Shown piece by piece: positions 18,319 to 28,250 of a DNA stretch of 64,000 nt (its first letter is position 1; each line of letters starts with the position of its first letter). Under the pieces are notes generated by a model. The model saw only the letters and a list, made by a program, of their open reading frames with translations, was not told the origin of the DNA and ran no database searches. This DNA is from Aneurinibacillus sp. Ricciae_BoGa-3 (GTDB lineage: Bacteria; Bacillota; Bacilli; Aneurinibacillales; Aneurinibacillaceae): assembly GCF_028421645.1 (NCBI RefSeq), contig NZ_CP116887.1, forward strand, positions 932,001 to 996,000, given 5' to 3'. Position numbers and translations under genes: made by a program.

Positions 18319-18347
18319 ATTATCCCGATTTCAGGGTTTTTTTACAA
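18319..18347 (-). promoter_or_regulatory. Candidate promoter of the 25-residue peptide ORF
   Basis: Minus strand: -35 TTGTAA (18342-18347), a 17-bp spacer, -10 GATAAT (18319-18324). Confidence 0.45.
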
Positions 18348-18540
18348 ATTTCATTTTCGATCGTGAAACCGTATATCATTGCTATTGAAAACCCATGAAA
18401 ACGAAAATCATAAATTCTTTTCTCGCAAATTCAACGATTTTCTATGTTTTTCATGCATTTTCATTTTAATAACACAGATTTTCTATTTAAAGTACAAAAC
18501 TTTTTTCCTTGCTCCATCGTCTAAAGAATGGGAAACAAAA
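18348..18540. other. AT-rich non-coding stretch
   Basis: Rich in GAAAA/TTTTC runs, with repeated TTTTCAT-like units near 18370-18470. I see no gene or clear promoter for the lipoprotein that follows. Confidence 0.4.
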
Positions 18541-18562
18541 TAATGGAAAATGGGGGAACTCA

Positions 18563-19318
18563 ATGAAAAGTGTATACATCCCACTAAAAATACTGGTGTC
18601 TATGATGCTGCTTTTATTGTCAGCTGCATGTTCAGCAAAGGAAGAACCCGTAACAGAAAGTAAACCAGCAGCAGAAACGAGACAGACAACTACTGAACCA
18701 GAGACGTCCGATAACAATAAACAGAATAGTCAAGAAACAACTCCCGAAAATAAACAAGACAGAAAGAATACCACAACGAAGCAAACAGCTCCGGATAAAA
18801 AGGACTCCACAGTATCGGCGCCCAGCCCAATAAATAAAGCACAAACGTTGCCTAAGCATAAGGATGTTACGTTAATTCAGGAAGGAATGAAGGAAACAAA
18901 ACAAGGAACACTTTTTATAAGTCCACAAGGATACTATTTGTATACACTGCCAAAATTTACTGCCAGCGCTGAAGAGCCGGGAAAAGATATTATTTTGACA
19001 AGCTACGATGAGCGCCATACGATGCGGATCGAATTGCTGTCTAAGGATGCCAGTCTTCCAAAGCTCATCGAAAATGCGAAGGAAAACTTGTCTGCGTTGG
19101 GGCAAGTAAATGAAGAGAAGAACGTATCGGCTCCGTTTTTCCAAACAGCTAAAGCGTACTTCTTTGCTTCGGATAATAAAACAACCCGGATCATCATTAT
19201 TCAAGAAATCGCAGGCACGTTATTTCGTTTCACCTTGACTGTCGCCCATGCAGAATCGGCTGAGGCCATGGTTCCGAGTTACTGGGCTATGATAAAGACA
19301 ATTGGTATCCAGAAATAA
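18563..19318 (+). CDS. Lipoprotein of unknown function
   Basis: 251 residues. A signal peptide ends in the lipobox LSAA-C (Cys23). A Thr/Glu/Lys-rich disordered linker (about residues 25-105) leads to a folded C-terminal domain (about 110-251) with alternating strands, for example GTLFISPQGYYLYTLP and TTRIIIIQEIAGTLFRF. GGGGGA precedes the ATG at 18563; the upstream codons in frame lack a signal-like start. No enzyme motif seen. Confidence 0.8.
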   Translation: MKSVYIPLKILVSMMLLLLSAACSAKEEPVTESKPAAETRQTTTEPETSDNNKQNSQETTPENKQDRKNTTTKQTAPDKKDSTVSAPSPINKAQTLPKHKDVTLIQEGMKETKQGTLFISPQGYYLYTLPKFTASAEEPGKDIILTSYDERHTMRIELLSKDASLPKLIENAKENLSALGQVNEEKNVSAPFFQTAKAYFFASDNKTTRIIIIQEIAGTLFRFTLTVAHAESAEAMVPSYWAMIKTIGIQK

Positions 19319-19353
19319 ATGCAGTTTCTTTACTTGCTGGCAATTAAAAGAGG

Positions 19354-19428
19354 CGATCCGCTTACAGGATCGCCCTAATGCAAACATCCCCTCTGTCATC
19401 AGTGGGGATGTTTGCATTATCCGTTTTT
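19354..19428. terminator. Tandem hairpins, bidirectional terminator
   Basis: GGCGATCCG/GGATCGCC hairpin (19352-19373), then a perfect 15-bp stem AATGCAAACATCCCC/GGGGATGTTTGCATT (19377-19418) followed by eight T. It separates the convergent lipoprotein and Xre-cupin genes. Confidence 0.85.
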
Positions 19429-19438
19429 TTTTCAACCG

Positions 19439-19993
19439 CTACCCTGCATGATGAGAGTCGATAACTAAGTAATATCGACATTCCTCATTTCCTACATTGA
19501 TAAAACGATGTTCAATATCGGCTTCATAGTAGATGGCATCACCTTCGTCCAATTCATAAGTCCTGTCATCTGTTAAATCCACTCGCAATTTTCCTTGAGC
19601 AACAGCAATATACTCTTTGACACCAGGCTGATGAGCGGGAAAGATTTCGGATTCTTTTCCCGGGGGGATTACGTTCAAAACGAATTCGACTCCTCTTGAC
19701 GGTAACGACGGTGACAGGAGATATCGTTCAAAACCGGAACGCTCGTCTCGAAATAGTAAGCGTTGTTCTTTTCTGATGACGATAACTTCTCGATTTTCTT
19801 GTTGCCCCAGTAACTGGGATAGCGTAACCTTTAGAGCTTCTGCGATTTGGCAGGCTACTTGTAAGGTCGGATTTTTTTCTTCACGTTCAATTTGGGATAA
19901 CATCGAACGACTGACCCCACTACGCTCTGAAAGCTCTTCAAGGGTAAGCTCTTTTTCCTTTCTCACCTGCTTGACATTTTTTCCGAAATTCAT
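19439..19993 (-). CDS. Xre-family regulator with C-terminal cupin
   Basis: 184 residues. A helix-turn-helix (about residues 5-60: LTLEELSERSGVSRSMLSQIE) is fused to a cupin (about 110-180: GKLRVDLTDDRTYELDEGDAIYYEADIEHRF). These proteins sense small ligands such as amines or amino acids and control adjacent catabolic genes. ATG 19993 has GAGGTGG 5 bases upstream; 11 further codons upstream lack a ribosome site. It is divergent from the PLP decarboxylase, its probable target. Confidence 0.85.
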   Translation of the reverse strand: MNFGKNVKQVRKEKELTLEELSERSGVSRSMLSQIEREEKNPTLQVACQIAEALKVTLSQLLGQQENREVIVIRKEQRLLFRDERSGFERYLLSPSLPSRGVEFVLNVIPPGKESEIFPAHQPGVKEYIAVAQGKLRVDLTDDRTYELDEGDAIYYEADIEHRFINVGNEECRYYLVIDSHHAG

Positions 19994-20174
19994 GACGCCA
20001 CCTCGCGTATAAGTATGCGATTCCACTATAGAGGAAAAATATCTTGAATTCTACGTTGTTAGTTATTATGATGGAAACATATCCACTATAGTATACAAAG
20101 TATTTAGTTTCAAGGGACGATCAAGGAATGAGATGCTCCTGATGCTCATTCATTTCACAAAGCGGAGGACAGTT

Positions 20175-21623
20175 ATGACGGAAAAAATTTACACGGTTGG
20201 TCCATCGGCAATGCATGTTGAGGCAGTCCGCAATATGGCTCATGATGTAGCCGAACTGGTTGTCGATCATTTTTCTACGCTAAGAAATCGGCCCGTTTTC
20301 GAAAACACCGCACCTGTTGATAGACCAAAAAAGTTCTCGCCATTATCGTGGGAGCAGACACTCAGTGAGCTTCGTCGAGTTCTGCAGCAATCGATGCAAG
20401 TTGCTCATCCTCGTTTCTTTGGGCATATGGATTCGGGACCGCTTTACATAGCTGTTTTGGCCGATTGGGTTACCTCTGCTCTCAATCAAAACATGCTGAG
20501 CTGGGAGTTGTCCCCGGTTGCCACCGACATCGAAAATGAGGTGATCGAATGGTTTTGCAATGTTTGCGGATATGAAGATGGCGAAGGGACTCTCGTGAGT
20601 GGGGGCACCATGGCAAATCTGACCGGGTTGCTTTTGGCGTTACAGCGGGCTACGGAAGGGCGATACTGCAAGGAAGGTGTCTGGGCTCTTCGAAAGCGGC
20701 CTGTACTATTTACGTCCGACCAGGCCCACTATTCCATAGCAAAAGCGGCAGCAAGTACAGGCCTTGGGGAACAAAGTGTGTTGAAAATTCCAGCAGACCA
20801 ATCGTTTCGAATGGATGTCAATCAACTTGAAAAAGCCATTCGGGATGCGATTGCGATCGATCGTATTCCTATTATGGTAGTGGCTACGGCAGGTACGACC
20901 AGCACGGGCAGTGTAGATCCGCTGATGAACATTGCGGACATTTGCCGCAAATATAACATATGGCTGCATGTGGACGCTGCTCATGGTGGCGGGGCTTTAT
21001 TCAGTGAGAAAGCTCGGCCCTTGTTACACGGAATTGAAGCGGCTGACAGCATTACGTTCGATCCTCACAAATGGTTAATGCAGCCGAAAGGGATGGGAAT
21101 GATTGTAACTCGGCACCTCAACGTATTAAAACAGTTGTTTTATTCAGGAGCACCCTATTTGACAAGGCAAAAAGAGGTGCAACCGGAAAGCAGGGGCAGT
21201 ATGACCCTTCAGGGCTCTCGCAGGTTCGATGCTTTGCGTTTATGGATCACTCGAAAGTATCTTGGGGATACGGGACTTGCGGAGATAATTGACGGCACTT
21301 TACGGAAAGTGAGTGACTGGGCTGCTCTCTTGTACGACAGCGGGCAATTTGAATTGGCCCATAAACCGGATCTCAATCTGCTTTGTTTCCGTTATCGGCC
21401 GTTGAACGTGGATGACGATCGACTTGATGAACTAAATGAATGGATACAGCAACAATTGATGAACTCCGGCGTAGGATTTGTTTCGTTGACCACACTGAAT
21501 GGTTCGCGATGGATGAGGAGTGTATTTATCAATCCCGCCACGACAATTGATGATATGACAGAGGTAATGAAAGAGATTGGACGGATCGCTCAGCAATGGA
21601 TCTGTAAGAACACAGGAGAATAA
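20175..21623 (+). CDS. PLP-dependent group II decarboxylase
   Basis: 482 residues of fold type I. The PLP lysine is in FDPHKWLMQPKGMG, the cofactor aspartate in LHVDAAHGGG, and the N-terminal HPRFFGHMDSGP segment is typical of the aromatic amino acid/glutamate/diaminobutyrate decarboxylase group. The substrate cannot be set from sequence alone. GGAGG lies 6 bases before the ATG. Its neighbours are a cupin regulator and the ruins of an APC permease, the layout of an amine-producing decarboxylase-exchanger locus that has lost its transporter. Confidence 0.9.
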   Translation: MTEKIYTVGPSAMHVEAVRNMAHDVAELVVDHFSTLRNRPVFENTAPVDRPKKFSPLSWEQTLSELRRVLQQSMQVAHPRFFGHMDSGPLYIAVLADWVTSALNQNMLSWELSPVATDIENEVIEWFCNVCGYEDGEGTLVSGGTMANLTGLLLALQRATEGRYCKEGVWALRKRPVLFTSDQAHYSIAKAAASTGLGEQSVLKIPADQSFRMDVNQLEKAIRDAIAIDRIPIMVVATAGTTSTGSVDPLMNIADICRKYNIWLHVDAAHGGGALFSEKARPLLHGIEAADSITFDPHKWLMQPKGMGMIVTRHLNVLKQLFYSGAPYLTRQKEVQPESRGSMTLQGSRRFDALRLWITRKYLGDTGLAEIIDGTLRKVSDWAALLYDSGQFELAHKPDLNLLCFRYRPLNVDDDRLDELNEWIQQQLMNSGVGFVSLTTLNGSRWMRSVFINPATTIDDMTEVMKEIGRIAQQWICKNTGE

Positions 21624-21882
21624 AGGCATTTACCAAAAAACTTTTCATAGTTGCCCCCTTCCAGGCAGTTCCTGCTTCAGTTGTACTTGTGGTTTTTTGG
21701 TGGGGTAATGATAAAAACTTATTCGAATCGATTGCAATAAAACGAAAAAATATTCAATATTGTATGTAATTTTAGTTCAATACCTTGTATTCTGTCTATA
21801 GCATTTGGTCTTTCATATCAAGGTGACAAAAAGAGGGCAGTAAGCGTACAAAAAATTACCCATTATAAAAGCAGGTGAGCGG

Positions 21883-22723
21883 ATGGACGGATCGTTTAAG
21901 CAAACCATTTCAGTCTGGCAGGGTATCGCATTGTATGTAGGGGCTGTTATAGGTTCTGGCATTTTAATCATACGAATTTATCAGCTGCAGGCTTGGCCCC
22001 GACCGGTAGGGCCGCCATGTTAATATTCTGGTCATTCTTTGGCTGGGAAGCTATCGCATGTCTTGCTCCTGAATTCCATCGGCCGGAACATGATATCATA
22101 CGGGCGACTTCCGGGGCAGTTGTCATTGTTGGCGTATTATACTTCGGTATCGCTCTTGCGGTTGTTGGCACCCACTCCTATTCCACAGGAGAGCAAATGG
22201 CAGATCAAGCAATGAACAATGCTTCTCTTGCACAGGTGATGTCAAACACTGTTGGTATCAACGGGGCTATCATAACGGCGTTCATAGCCCTTATCATCTG
22301 TCTAGGAACGACAAATGCATTCGTGGCGAGCATTAGCCGATTGGCATATTCGTTAGCTCATGAAAAGGTAGCGCCTTCGTGGCTGGATCACATAAATGAA
22401 GATTGATCCACACCGCAACGGGCAGTTCTTTTTGTCGGGATATTTGCCGGGATTGGGCTTCTCATAGCATATTTGTTTAACCTCAATATGAGTCAGTTGG
22501 TATATATTCCAAACTCACTTGGGATGCAACCTACATCCTGGGAACCGCTGCTGGTGTAAGGCTCGTCCGGTCTATCGTTGGAAAAATATCAGCCGGTATT
22601 GCATGCATACTTTGTTTGATTGCCTATCCCTTCGTGGGAACATCTGTTGTTATTCCTATCATGCTTACGGTTCTTTTCATAACCTATATGGTGTGGAGAA
22701 ACGCCCTGCGGCCATTTAAATAA
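21883..22723 (+). pseudogene. APC-family amino-acid permease, deleted and frameshifted
   Basis: It begins well (MDGSFKQTISVWQGIALYVG, AVIGSGILI; AGGTGAG before the ATG), then jumps in another frame to TNLSAAGLAPTGRAAMLIFW, the sixth-helix region, so about 150 codons are missing. A TGA at 22404-22406 and a further frameshift follow, but coding continues through DATYILGTAAGVRLVRSI to NALRPFK and TAA at 22721. The type is YjeH/YfnA-like. It probably once carried the substrate or product of the upstream decarboxylase. Confidence 0.85.
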
Positions 22724-22737
22724 CATAAGGAGCACTA

Positions 22738-22768
22738 AAAAGGCGCCCCTCAATTAGGCGCCCTTTGC
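22738..22768. terminator. Terminator
   Basis: AAAGGCGCC pairs with GGCGCCCTTT. It lies between the permease remnant and the convergent ElyC-like gene. Confidence 0.75.
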
Positions 22769-22778
22769 ATATTTTGTT

Positions 22779-23525
22779 TCACAGACTGAGTGCGAGCATT
22801 CCGAGATATTCTTTGCACGCCATGGCTGTTAGGTATAATCCGCCTGATGAAGGTTCTGTTTTAGCGGCGCTGAACGCAGCATGCCTGCTTGTTATGTAGT
22901 CTGTGGGGTAAGGCGTTATCGGAACGTTTAGCTTTTGGAAGTTCTTCACGGCCCGTTTCATATGGAAAGCTGAGGTTATCACGATCGGGTTTTTGAACCC
23001 ATATTTTTTCATGATCGATTGTGTATGCTGTGCGTTCTCGGTTGTGTTTAGGCTTGTATCATCAAGTATGATTTGATTGTCCGGTATACCTAAGGACATT
23101 AGATTCTGTTTGGAAATTCGTGCTTCATTGCCTGAATCAGGTAATACTTTACCGCCTGATACGAGTATGGGGATATGGAGTGACCTGTACAATTGCGCTG
23201 TTGTAAGGATGCGTCCTGCTGTTGTACTGGAGGGATGGCCCACTCCGGCCGGAGATGGAGTATCAGAGGTCGCACCGCCAGTAAGCATGACTAATACATC
23301 ACCCGCAGGTTTTACGGGTGGAGAGTATGCACTTTCTAAAGAGTGGATAAGCCCTTCACCGCACAAAGGGGTGGACACAGCGTACAGGCACAAGGTAAGC
23401 GCCATTAATAGCACAGCTTCTCTTTTGGCCTTCCGGTACACCCACATACTCAAAAATAATGCCAGGATAATAAAGATCCCTGGCGGAAATAGCAAGGTAT
23501 AGAAAAATTTAATTACGTACAGCAT
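22779..23525 (-). CDS. YdcF/ElyC-family DUF218 membrane protein
   Basis: 248 residues. Two N-terminal membrane helices are followed by an extracytoplasmic DUF218 domain (about residues 75-245) with VLVMLTGG, ILVSGGK, DDTSLNTTENA and VITSAFHMKRA, the nucleotide-like pocket of the family. E. coli ElyC affects envelope lipid carriers; the biochemical role is not settled. GGGTGATG lies upstream of the ATG. Confidence 0.85.
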   Translation of the reverse strand: MLYVIKFFYTLLFPPGIFIILALFLSMWVYRKAKREAVLLMALTLCLYAVSTPLCGEGLIHSLESAYSPPVKPAGDVLVMLTGGATSDTPSPAGVGHPSSTTAGRILTTAQLYRSLHIPILVSGGKVLPDSGNEARISKQNLMSLGIPDNQIILDDTSLNTTENAQHTQSIMKKYGFKNPIVITSAFHMKRAVKNFQKLNVPITPYPTDYITSRHAAFSAAKTEPSSGGLYLTAMACKEYLGMLALSL

Positions 23526-23606
23526 GTTTGTACATCACCCAGCTCATTGTATTTGTTTAAGCAGAGGAGGGGGGAGTGCTGTTCCCCCTCTGACTGCGGG
23601 CATAGA

Positions 23607-23837
23607 TTATTCCTCGGATTTTCGGAGGCTGCCCAGCTCCGTAACAATGGCTTCCATTTCGCTGATACTGAAGGTGTTTTTCTTCATCACCATATCATAA
23701 ATGTCCTTTAGGTCCTCATACTGTTCATCGTTAAAATGAGAAGGTTTAATGGCTGCGGCGTTGACAACGCGCAGCTTATTTTTTATTTCCTCGATCATAA
23801 ATTCAATGTTTTCCGGAGATTTGTTTGATAAGTCCAA
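23607..23837 (-). CDS. UPF0435 protein (YfkK-like)
   Basis: 76 residues, small, charged and helical, with [18 protein letters not shown] and [14 protein letters not shown] as in B. subtilis YfkK. Function unknown. I use the TTG at 23837, 5 bases after AAAGGGTGG. A GTG three codons upstream overlaps that ribosome site. Confidence 0.85.
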   Translation of the reverse strand: MDLSNKSPENIEFMIEEIKNKLRVVNAAAIKPSHFNDEQYEDLKDIYDMVMKKNTFSISEMEAIVTELGSLRKSEE

Positions 23838-23908
23838 GCGTGCCACCCTTTCTCGTAATTGGATGCTTTTATTTTATCATGTTCTTCGATAAAAAAACGT
23901 GTAAAGTA

Positions 23909-23945
23909 CACAAAAGACCCGAAGGATTGGAACTCCCCGGGTCTT
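23909..23945 (-). terminator. Terminator of the amino-acid permease gene
   Basis: AAGACCCG pairs with CGGGTCTT, followed by T-rich sequence on the minus strand. Confidence 0.65.
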
Positions 23946-23972
23946 GAGATAATCTTAAGCGCCATCTGCAAA

Positions 23973-25403
23973 CTACTCCGGCAAGTGAACCGGCTCCAGG
24001 TTTCCGGCCAAAGATGGAGCAGCCTGGCTGTCCTTTCTTCTGTGAAGCCCTTTGCCATAATAGAAGGCTATAAGAATGATAAACCAGATCGGTCCCACAA
24101 TTAGCGCAATGCGCGTATCAGGAAAAACAGCCATTAAGATCACAACGCCCACAAGAAAAGCAAGCGTGAGGTAAGAACTTAACGGAAACCATGGCATTTT
24201 GTAATTGAGCTTGTCCACCGCCGCTTTTCCCAATTTTTTGCGAAATTTTATTTGGGAAAGAAGGATAACCGCCCATGTCCATATAGCGCCAAATGTGCCA
24301 ATGCTTGTTACCCATGTAAATACTTTTGCAGGGACGACGTAGTTAAGGAGCACACCTGCAAGCAGGGCTGCAGCTGAAACAAGAACGGCTTTCCCTGGAA
24401 CACCCGATTTTGATAATTTGCCCAGTCCACCCGGGGCTTCACCCTGTTCTGCCAGGTTAAACAGCATCCGGCCTGTACTGAAAATCCCGCTGTTGCAGGA
24501 AGATAATGCAGCTGTTAACACAACGAAGTTGATAATGCCTGCTGCATAAGGTATGCCGATTTTATCGAAGGTCATTACAAAAGGGCTTCCCTTTGTAGGG
24601 TCAAGTTCATTCCAGGGATAAATAGATAGGATAACAAAAAGTGCTCCCACATAAAAAATTAAGATGCGCCAGAATACGCTGTCGATAGCCTTGGCCAGGT
24701 TTTTCTTTGGGTTTTTAACTTCACCTGCGGTTACCCCGATCATTTCTATGCCGAGGTAGGCAAACATCACCATCTGCATGGCCATCAAAATTCCCTTGAT
24801 GCCATTAGGGGCAAAACCGCCATGGTGCCAGAGGTTGCTGATGCCGGTTGCTACGCCGCCGTTGCCGAGACCAAAGAAAATCATGCAGGCGCCCAGGATG
24901 ATCATAGCTACTATCGTGATGATTTTGATAAGGGCAAACCAGAATTCAAGTTCTCCGTATGCTTTAACGGCGATGAGGTTGACCATAGTCATGATGAGCA
25001 GTGCTGCTAGAGCCCAAATCCAGCGTGGAATTCCAGGAATCCAGAAGTCCATATACACGCCTACAGCTGTTATTTCAGCCATGCAGGTGGCCACCCACAG
25101 GAACCAATAATTCCATCCGGTTAAGTATCCGGCAAGAGGCCCTAAATGTTGCCGTGCATAGCGGCTAAAGGAACCGGCCACAGGATTTTCGATCGCCATT
25201 TCACCGAGTGCTCGCATGATGATAAACATTGCGGCTCCTCCAATGGCGTAAGCTAGGAGAATTGCGGGACCTGCAAGTTTGATAGCGGATGCGGATCCCA
25301 GAAAGAGGCCAACCCCAATGGCAGCTCCGAGCGACATCAGGGTAATGTGCCGCTCTTCCAGCCCGCGGTGAAGTTGTGTATCAAGATTCCCATTCCGTTT
25401 CAT
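23973..25403 (-). CDS. Amino-acid permease, APC superfamily (AAT group)
   Basis: 476 residues and 12 helices. The N terminus LHRGLEERHITLMSLGAAIGVGLFLGSASAI is characteristic of the AAT group (ProY, AlaP, GabP, LysP), including the unwound helix-1 motif GAAIGVGLFLG. It imports an amino acid by proton symport; the substrate is not decidable, but the proline/alanine/threonine type fits best. GAGG lies 6 bases before the ATG at 25403. A 14-bp-arm inverted repeat lies about 120 bp upstream and is the likely operator. Confidence 0.9.
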   Translation of the reverse strand: MKRNGNLDTQLHRGLEERHITLMSLGAAIGVGLFLGSASAIKLAGPAILLAYAIGGAAMFIIMRALGEMAIENPVAGSFSRYARQHLGPLAGYLTGWNYWFLWVATCMAEITAVGVYMDFWIPGIPRWIWALAALLIMTMVNLIAVKAYGELEFWFALIKIITIVAMIILGACMIFFGLGNGGVATGISNLWHHGGFAPNGIKGILMAMQMVMFAYLGIEMIGVTAGEVKNPKKNLAKAIDSVFWRILIFYVGALFVILSIYPWNELDPTKGSPFVMTFDKIGIPYAAGIINFVVLTAALSSCNSGIFSTGRMLFNLAEQGEAPGGLGKLSKSGVPGKAVLVSAAALLAGVLLNYVVPAKVFTWVTSIGTFGAIWTWAVILLSQIKFRKKLGKAAVDKLNYKMPWFPLSSYLTLAFLVGVVILMAVFPDTRIALIVGPIWFIILIAFYYGKGLHRRKDSQAAPSLAGNLEPVHLPE

Positions 25404-25525
25404 ATAAATCCTCACTCCCTACATTAGTAATTAAATAAATTGCATGATACAAAAAATAACTTTGATCACAATTATTAAAATATTTAGCCTATAATCGCTT
25501 ACCTACAGTATAATCATAATTATAA

Positions 25526-25561
25526 TTACAATCATTTGTTGATATCTACAAATGATTGTAA
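25526..25561. promoter_or_regulatory. Long perfect inverted repeat, candidate operator
   Basis: TTACAATCATTTGT, 8 bp, ACAAATGATTGTAA: 14-bp perfect arms. It lies 123 bp upstream of the permease start and overlaps the AT-rich region where the promoter must lie. It does not match the CodY, TnrA, ArgR or cre consensus. With no T-run it is not a terminator. Confidence 0.6.
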
Positions 25562-25595
25562 ATCACTTTGTAATATTAAACAACTACTTAGGCAA

Positions 25596-25636
25596 CAAAA
25601 AAACGGCCCTCTCTGTTGAAAGGAACCGTTTTTTTT
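25596..25636 (-). terminator. Terminator of pssA
   Basis: AAAAACGG pairs with CCGTTTTT, with A and T runs on both sides, directly after the pssA stop. Confidence 0.75.
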
Positions 25637-26124
25637 TATAGTTTCGGAATTCGGAGCGGACTCACCATTAAAATCGCAAGTATAATCATTAACCAGGGGC
25701 TGGCGAAAGAGAAAAAGGCGAGAACGGCGGTGATCAACCCTGCGAGCGTAATGGGAACGCCTGTGTAATATCCTTTTGTTGGGCTAACGTTAAACCGGCC
25801 AAGCCGCCATGCTCCCGCAATCGGAAATGCAATAAATGCGATGGTAAGCAGTGGCGAATGGTGAAGCATGGAATGGGACAGTATCGCGGGGGCGACACCA
25901 AAACTTACAATATCGGCGAGTGAATCGAGTTCTACACCCATTGGGCTGTCAACTTTCAGCATCCTCGCCAGCTTGCCGTCAAATACATCACAAACAGCGG
26001 CGAGCATAATTAAAGCAGCCGCAATTTTGTAAAAGCCGTTCATTGCAAACGTTATAGAAAAAATGCCGCATACCAGGTTACCCAGGGTAAACGCATTGGG
26101 AATCGAACGTAGAAGGGATCCCAT
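25636..26124 (-). CDS. pssA: CDP-diacylglycerol-serine O-phosphatidyltransferase
   Basis: 162 residues, membrane embedded. It carries the CDP-alcohol phosphotransferase signature with all three aspartate positions (DGKLARMLKVDSPMGVELD, then SLAD). It makes phosphatidylserine, the precursor of phosphatidylethanolamine. GAGGTG lies 5 bases before the ATG at 26124; four extra upstream codons contain that ribosome site. No psd gene is adjacent in the window. Confidence 0.93.
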   Translation of the reverse strand: MGSLLRSIPNAFTLGNLVCGIFSITFAMNGFYKIAAALIMLAAVCDVFDGKLARMLKVDSPMGVELDSLADIVSFGVAPAILSHSMLHHSPLLTIAFIAFPIAGAWRLGRFNVSPTKGYYTGVPITLAGLITAVLAFFSFASPWLMIILAILMVSPLRIPKL

Positions 26125-26182
26125 TATGCACCTCATTTGTTATTAGGACTTTTTTATGAGATTGTACCATATTAGGAAGAAA

Positions 26183-26220
26183 ATAAAAATACCGCCTTCC
26201 TTCTGGCCGAAGGAAGGCGG
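26183..26220 (-). terminator. Terminator of the Cys-rich small gene
   Basis: CCGCCTTCCTTC pairs with AAGGAAGGCGG, followed on the minus strand by TATTTTTATTTT. Confidence 0.8.
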
Positions 26221-26227
26221 TTGCCTG

Positions 26228-26416
26228 TTAACAAACCGGTTCAGCACCGTCTGGGGTCGAATACTCTTTTATAACATAAAGGGGTACAGTAGACATCGTG
26301 GAAGTTAGACGGTCTTCGTCTGTATCAGGCGCACAGTCTTCACAGATGTTCAAGTCGATACGCTCATGGTCGCCATGCTTCAACTGACAGCAGGAAAGGC
26401 ATACGTACATCATCAT
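26228..26416 (-). CDS. Small Cys-rich protein, probable zinc ribbon
   Basis: 62 residues. CLSCC near the N terminus and CEDC at about residues 25-28 form a plausible four-cysteine metal site, with one more Cys at the end. AAAGGAGGG precedes the run of ATG codons. It has its own terminator. No family recognised. Confidence 0.65.
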   Translation of the reverse strand: MMMYVCLSCCQLKHGDHERIDLNICEDCAPDTDEDRLTSTMSTVPLYVIKEYSTPDGAEPVC

Positions 26417-26569
26417 ACATCCCTCCTTTAGTTATATAAATATAACTTTAACATATTAAACAGAATTTTTCAATTGTTTTTTAGTTAAAGTTTTTTAACA
26501 AAATGCAATAAGAGATAGTGTATGATCATGTGAGAAGTTTTTGATGCCAGGAGTTAAGGAGTAATGATT

Positions 26570-26869
26570 ATGGACGAAAGAGAAGAATTTACAAAATTAG
26601 TTAAGCAGACATACGAGCGTGATACAGCTGCCATGATTCTGGTATTTGCCCAATGGTGCGTCAATCATCAATTGGATGCAGCATCTTTGTACCAGCAGGC
26701 ATATCCCCATCAAAAGATCCCCTCTTCTTTAGAACAAATGATGGCCATTACAGTTCCGAAAGAAGAAGCAGGTGAGATTCCAACTGATACGCTGCTGTCG
26801 GTGCTCCTCGCGTTTGACAATGAATCGCTGGCAGAAGTCGTCCAACAGTATGACAAAAGGGCAAAATAA
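26570..26869 (+). CDS. Conserved hypothetical soluble protein
   Basis: 99 residues, acidic and helical: DTAAMILVFAQWCVNHQLD, then LYQQAYPHQ and a final LLAFDNESLAEVVQQYD. I place the start at the second ATG, 8 bases after AAGGAG; the first ATG is only 2 bases away. Monocistronic with its own terminator. Function unknown. Confidence 0.7.
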   Translation: MDEREEFTKLVKQTYERDTAAMILVFAQWCVNHQLDAASLYQQAYPHQKIPSSLEQMMAITVPKEEAGEIPTDTLLSVLLAFDNESLAEVVQQYDKRAK

Positions 26870-26886
26870 AGTTATCCACACAAATG

Positions 26887-26921
26887 CGTTCTGCCTGGAC
26901 TCTGCTAGGCAGAACGTTTTT
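26887..26921. terminator. Terminator between convergent genes
   Basis: CGTTCTGCCT pairs with AGGCAGAACG, followed by a T-run on the plus strand. Confidence 0.85.
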
Positions 26922-26941
26922 ATAGTGTGGAGGCCTGCTGC

Positions 26942-27967
26942 TTAATAGTTCCAGGCTCGCTCATACTGGGCTGGAGATTCAATAGGTACTTTTAATTCAG
27001 CTGCGGCAGTTCGCGGCCAGTATGGATTGCGTAACAGTTCACGGGCGAGAAATACCAGATCCGCGCGGTTGCTCCTGAGTATTTCTTCCGCCTGATTTCC
27101 GCTTGTGATAAGCCCCACTGCGCCCGTCGCGATTTGTGCCTCGTTGCGTATTTTATCTGCAAATGGGACTTGGTATCCCGGATAAATGTCGATTGTAGCA
27201 GGTGGAACGACCGCGCCTGAGCTGCAGTCTATTAAATCTACACCCTGTTCCTTCATTCTTTTCGCATAAGGTACATAATCTTCAGGTGTATATCCTCCTT
27301 CATGCCAATCATGTGCGGAGATACGGACAAACAGAGGCCCCTGCCACTCCTCTTTTACAGCATCGATGACTTCTCCTAGCAGACGATAGCGTTTTTCCGG
27401 TGTTCCGCCGTACTCATCTTCCCTGTGATTGGAAAGTGGGGAAAGGAATTGATTAATCAAATAACCGTGTGCTGCGTGCAGTTCAATAATATCGAATCCT
27501 GCTTCCTTTGCTCTGCGTGCAGCCTGCTTAAAGTCTTGAACTACCTGTTGGATATCTTCTTTTGTTGCTTCCTTTGGCGTTTTCATGTTATCAAAAGGAA
27601 TAGCGGATGGAGCGAGAATCGTTTCTTCTAAGTCTGCCTTCCGTCCTGCATGGTTAAGTTGAATGCCCGCCTTTGCACCATGCTCATGGATGAGGCCAAC
27701 GAGTTGCTTTAAGCCAGGAATATGCTCATTGCTCCAAATTCCCAAATCCTGATACGAAATGCGTCCATCTGCCGCTATGGCATTTGATTCGAGAATGATC
27801 AGGCCTACCTGCCCTACAGCACGGCTTGTATAGTGTGTCAGGTGCCAGTTTGTTACTTTTCCGTCTCTTTTAAAGCAAGAGTACATGCACATTGGAGACA
27901 TGGCAATTCTGTTTTTTAGCGTGACATCTTTAATGGTATAGGGGGAAAATAACTTTGAAGTCCTCAC
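26942..27967 (-). CDS. namA: NADPH dehydrogenase NamA (old yellow enzyme, YqjM-like)
   Basis: 341 residues forming an FMN-binding TIM barrel. Cys27 in MSPMCMYS tunes the flavin, and ELHAAHGYL supplies the substrate-binding histidine pair. NHRED.YGG and a C-terminal arginine-containing end match YqjM. It reduces activated C=C bonds, nitro compounds and quinones in detoxification. GTG start at 27967 after AAGGAG. The remains of an ArsR-type regulator lie just upstream on the same strand. Confidence 0.93.
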   Translation of the reverse strand: MRTSKLFSPYTIKDVTLKNRIAMSPMCMYSCFKRDGKVTNWHLTHYTSRAVGQVGLIILESNAIAADGRISYQDLGIWSNEHIPGLKQLVGLIHEHGAKAGIQLNHAGRKADLEETILAPSAIPFDNMKTPKEATKEDIQQVVQDFKQAARRAKEAGFDIIELHAAHGYLINQFLSPLSNHREDEYGGTPEKRYRLLGEVIDAVKEEWQGPLFVRISAHDWHEGGYTPEDYVPYAKRMKEQGVDLIDCSSGAVVPPATIDIYPGYQVPFADKIRNEAQIATGAVGLITSGNQAEEILRSNRADLVFLARELLRNPYWPRTAAAELKVPIESPAQYERAWNY

Positions 27968-28040
27968 TGAATACCCACTCCTTTTTTATATTTATGTAAG
28001 TAGAGAACACCAATTAATCGATATGTATCGAAAAATTGAG

Positions 28041-28250
28041 TTAGAGCTCTTTAATAAAATCTGCAATGCGTGTGATATTATCCTCGTTTCTTTTGTAATA
28101 CGTCCTTTGGCCAACAGGTGTCACCGCCCACCAAACCGGCTTTCTGGAGCATACGTAAATGCTTATGAAACGGTGGATTGGGTCAGCCCTTTTTTCTATT
28201 GAATCGGGCTTTAACTATTTCTAACTGCTCCGTAATATATATTATATATC
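28041..28250 (-). pseudogene. ArsR-type regulator remnant
   Basis: On the minus strand, frame pieces give EIVKARFNRKKG, LTQSTV, HKHLRMLQKAGLVGG, then VGQRTYYKRNEDNITRIADF and a stop at 28041-28043. This is the recognition helix and wing of an ArsR-like protein, with at least two frameshifts and no N-terminal part. It lies upstream of namA, which it may once have controlled. Confidence 0.7.
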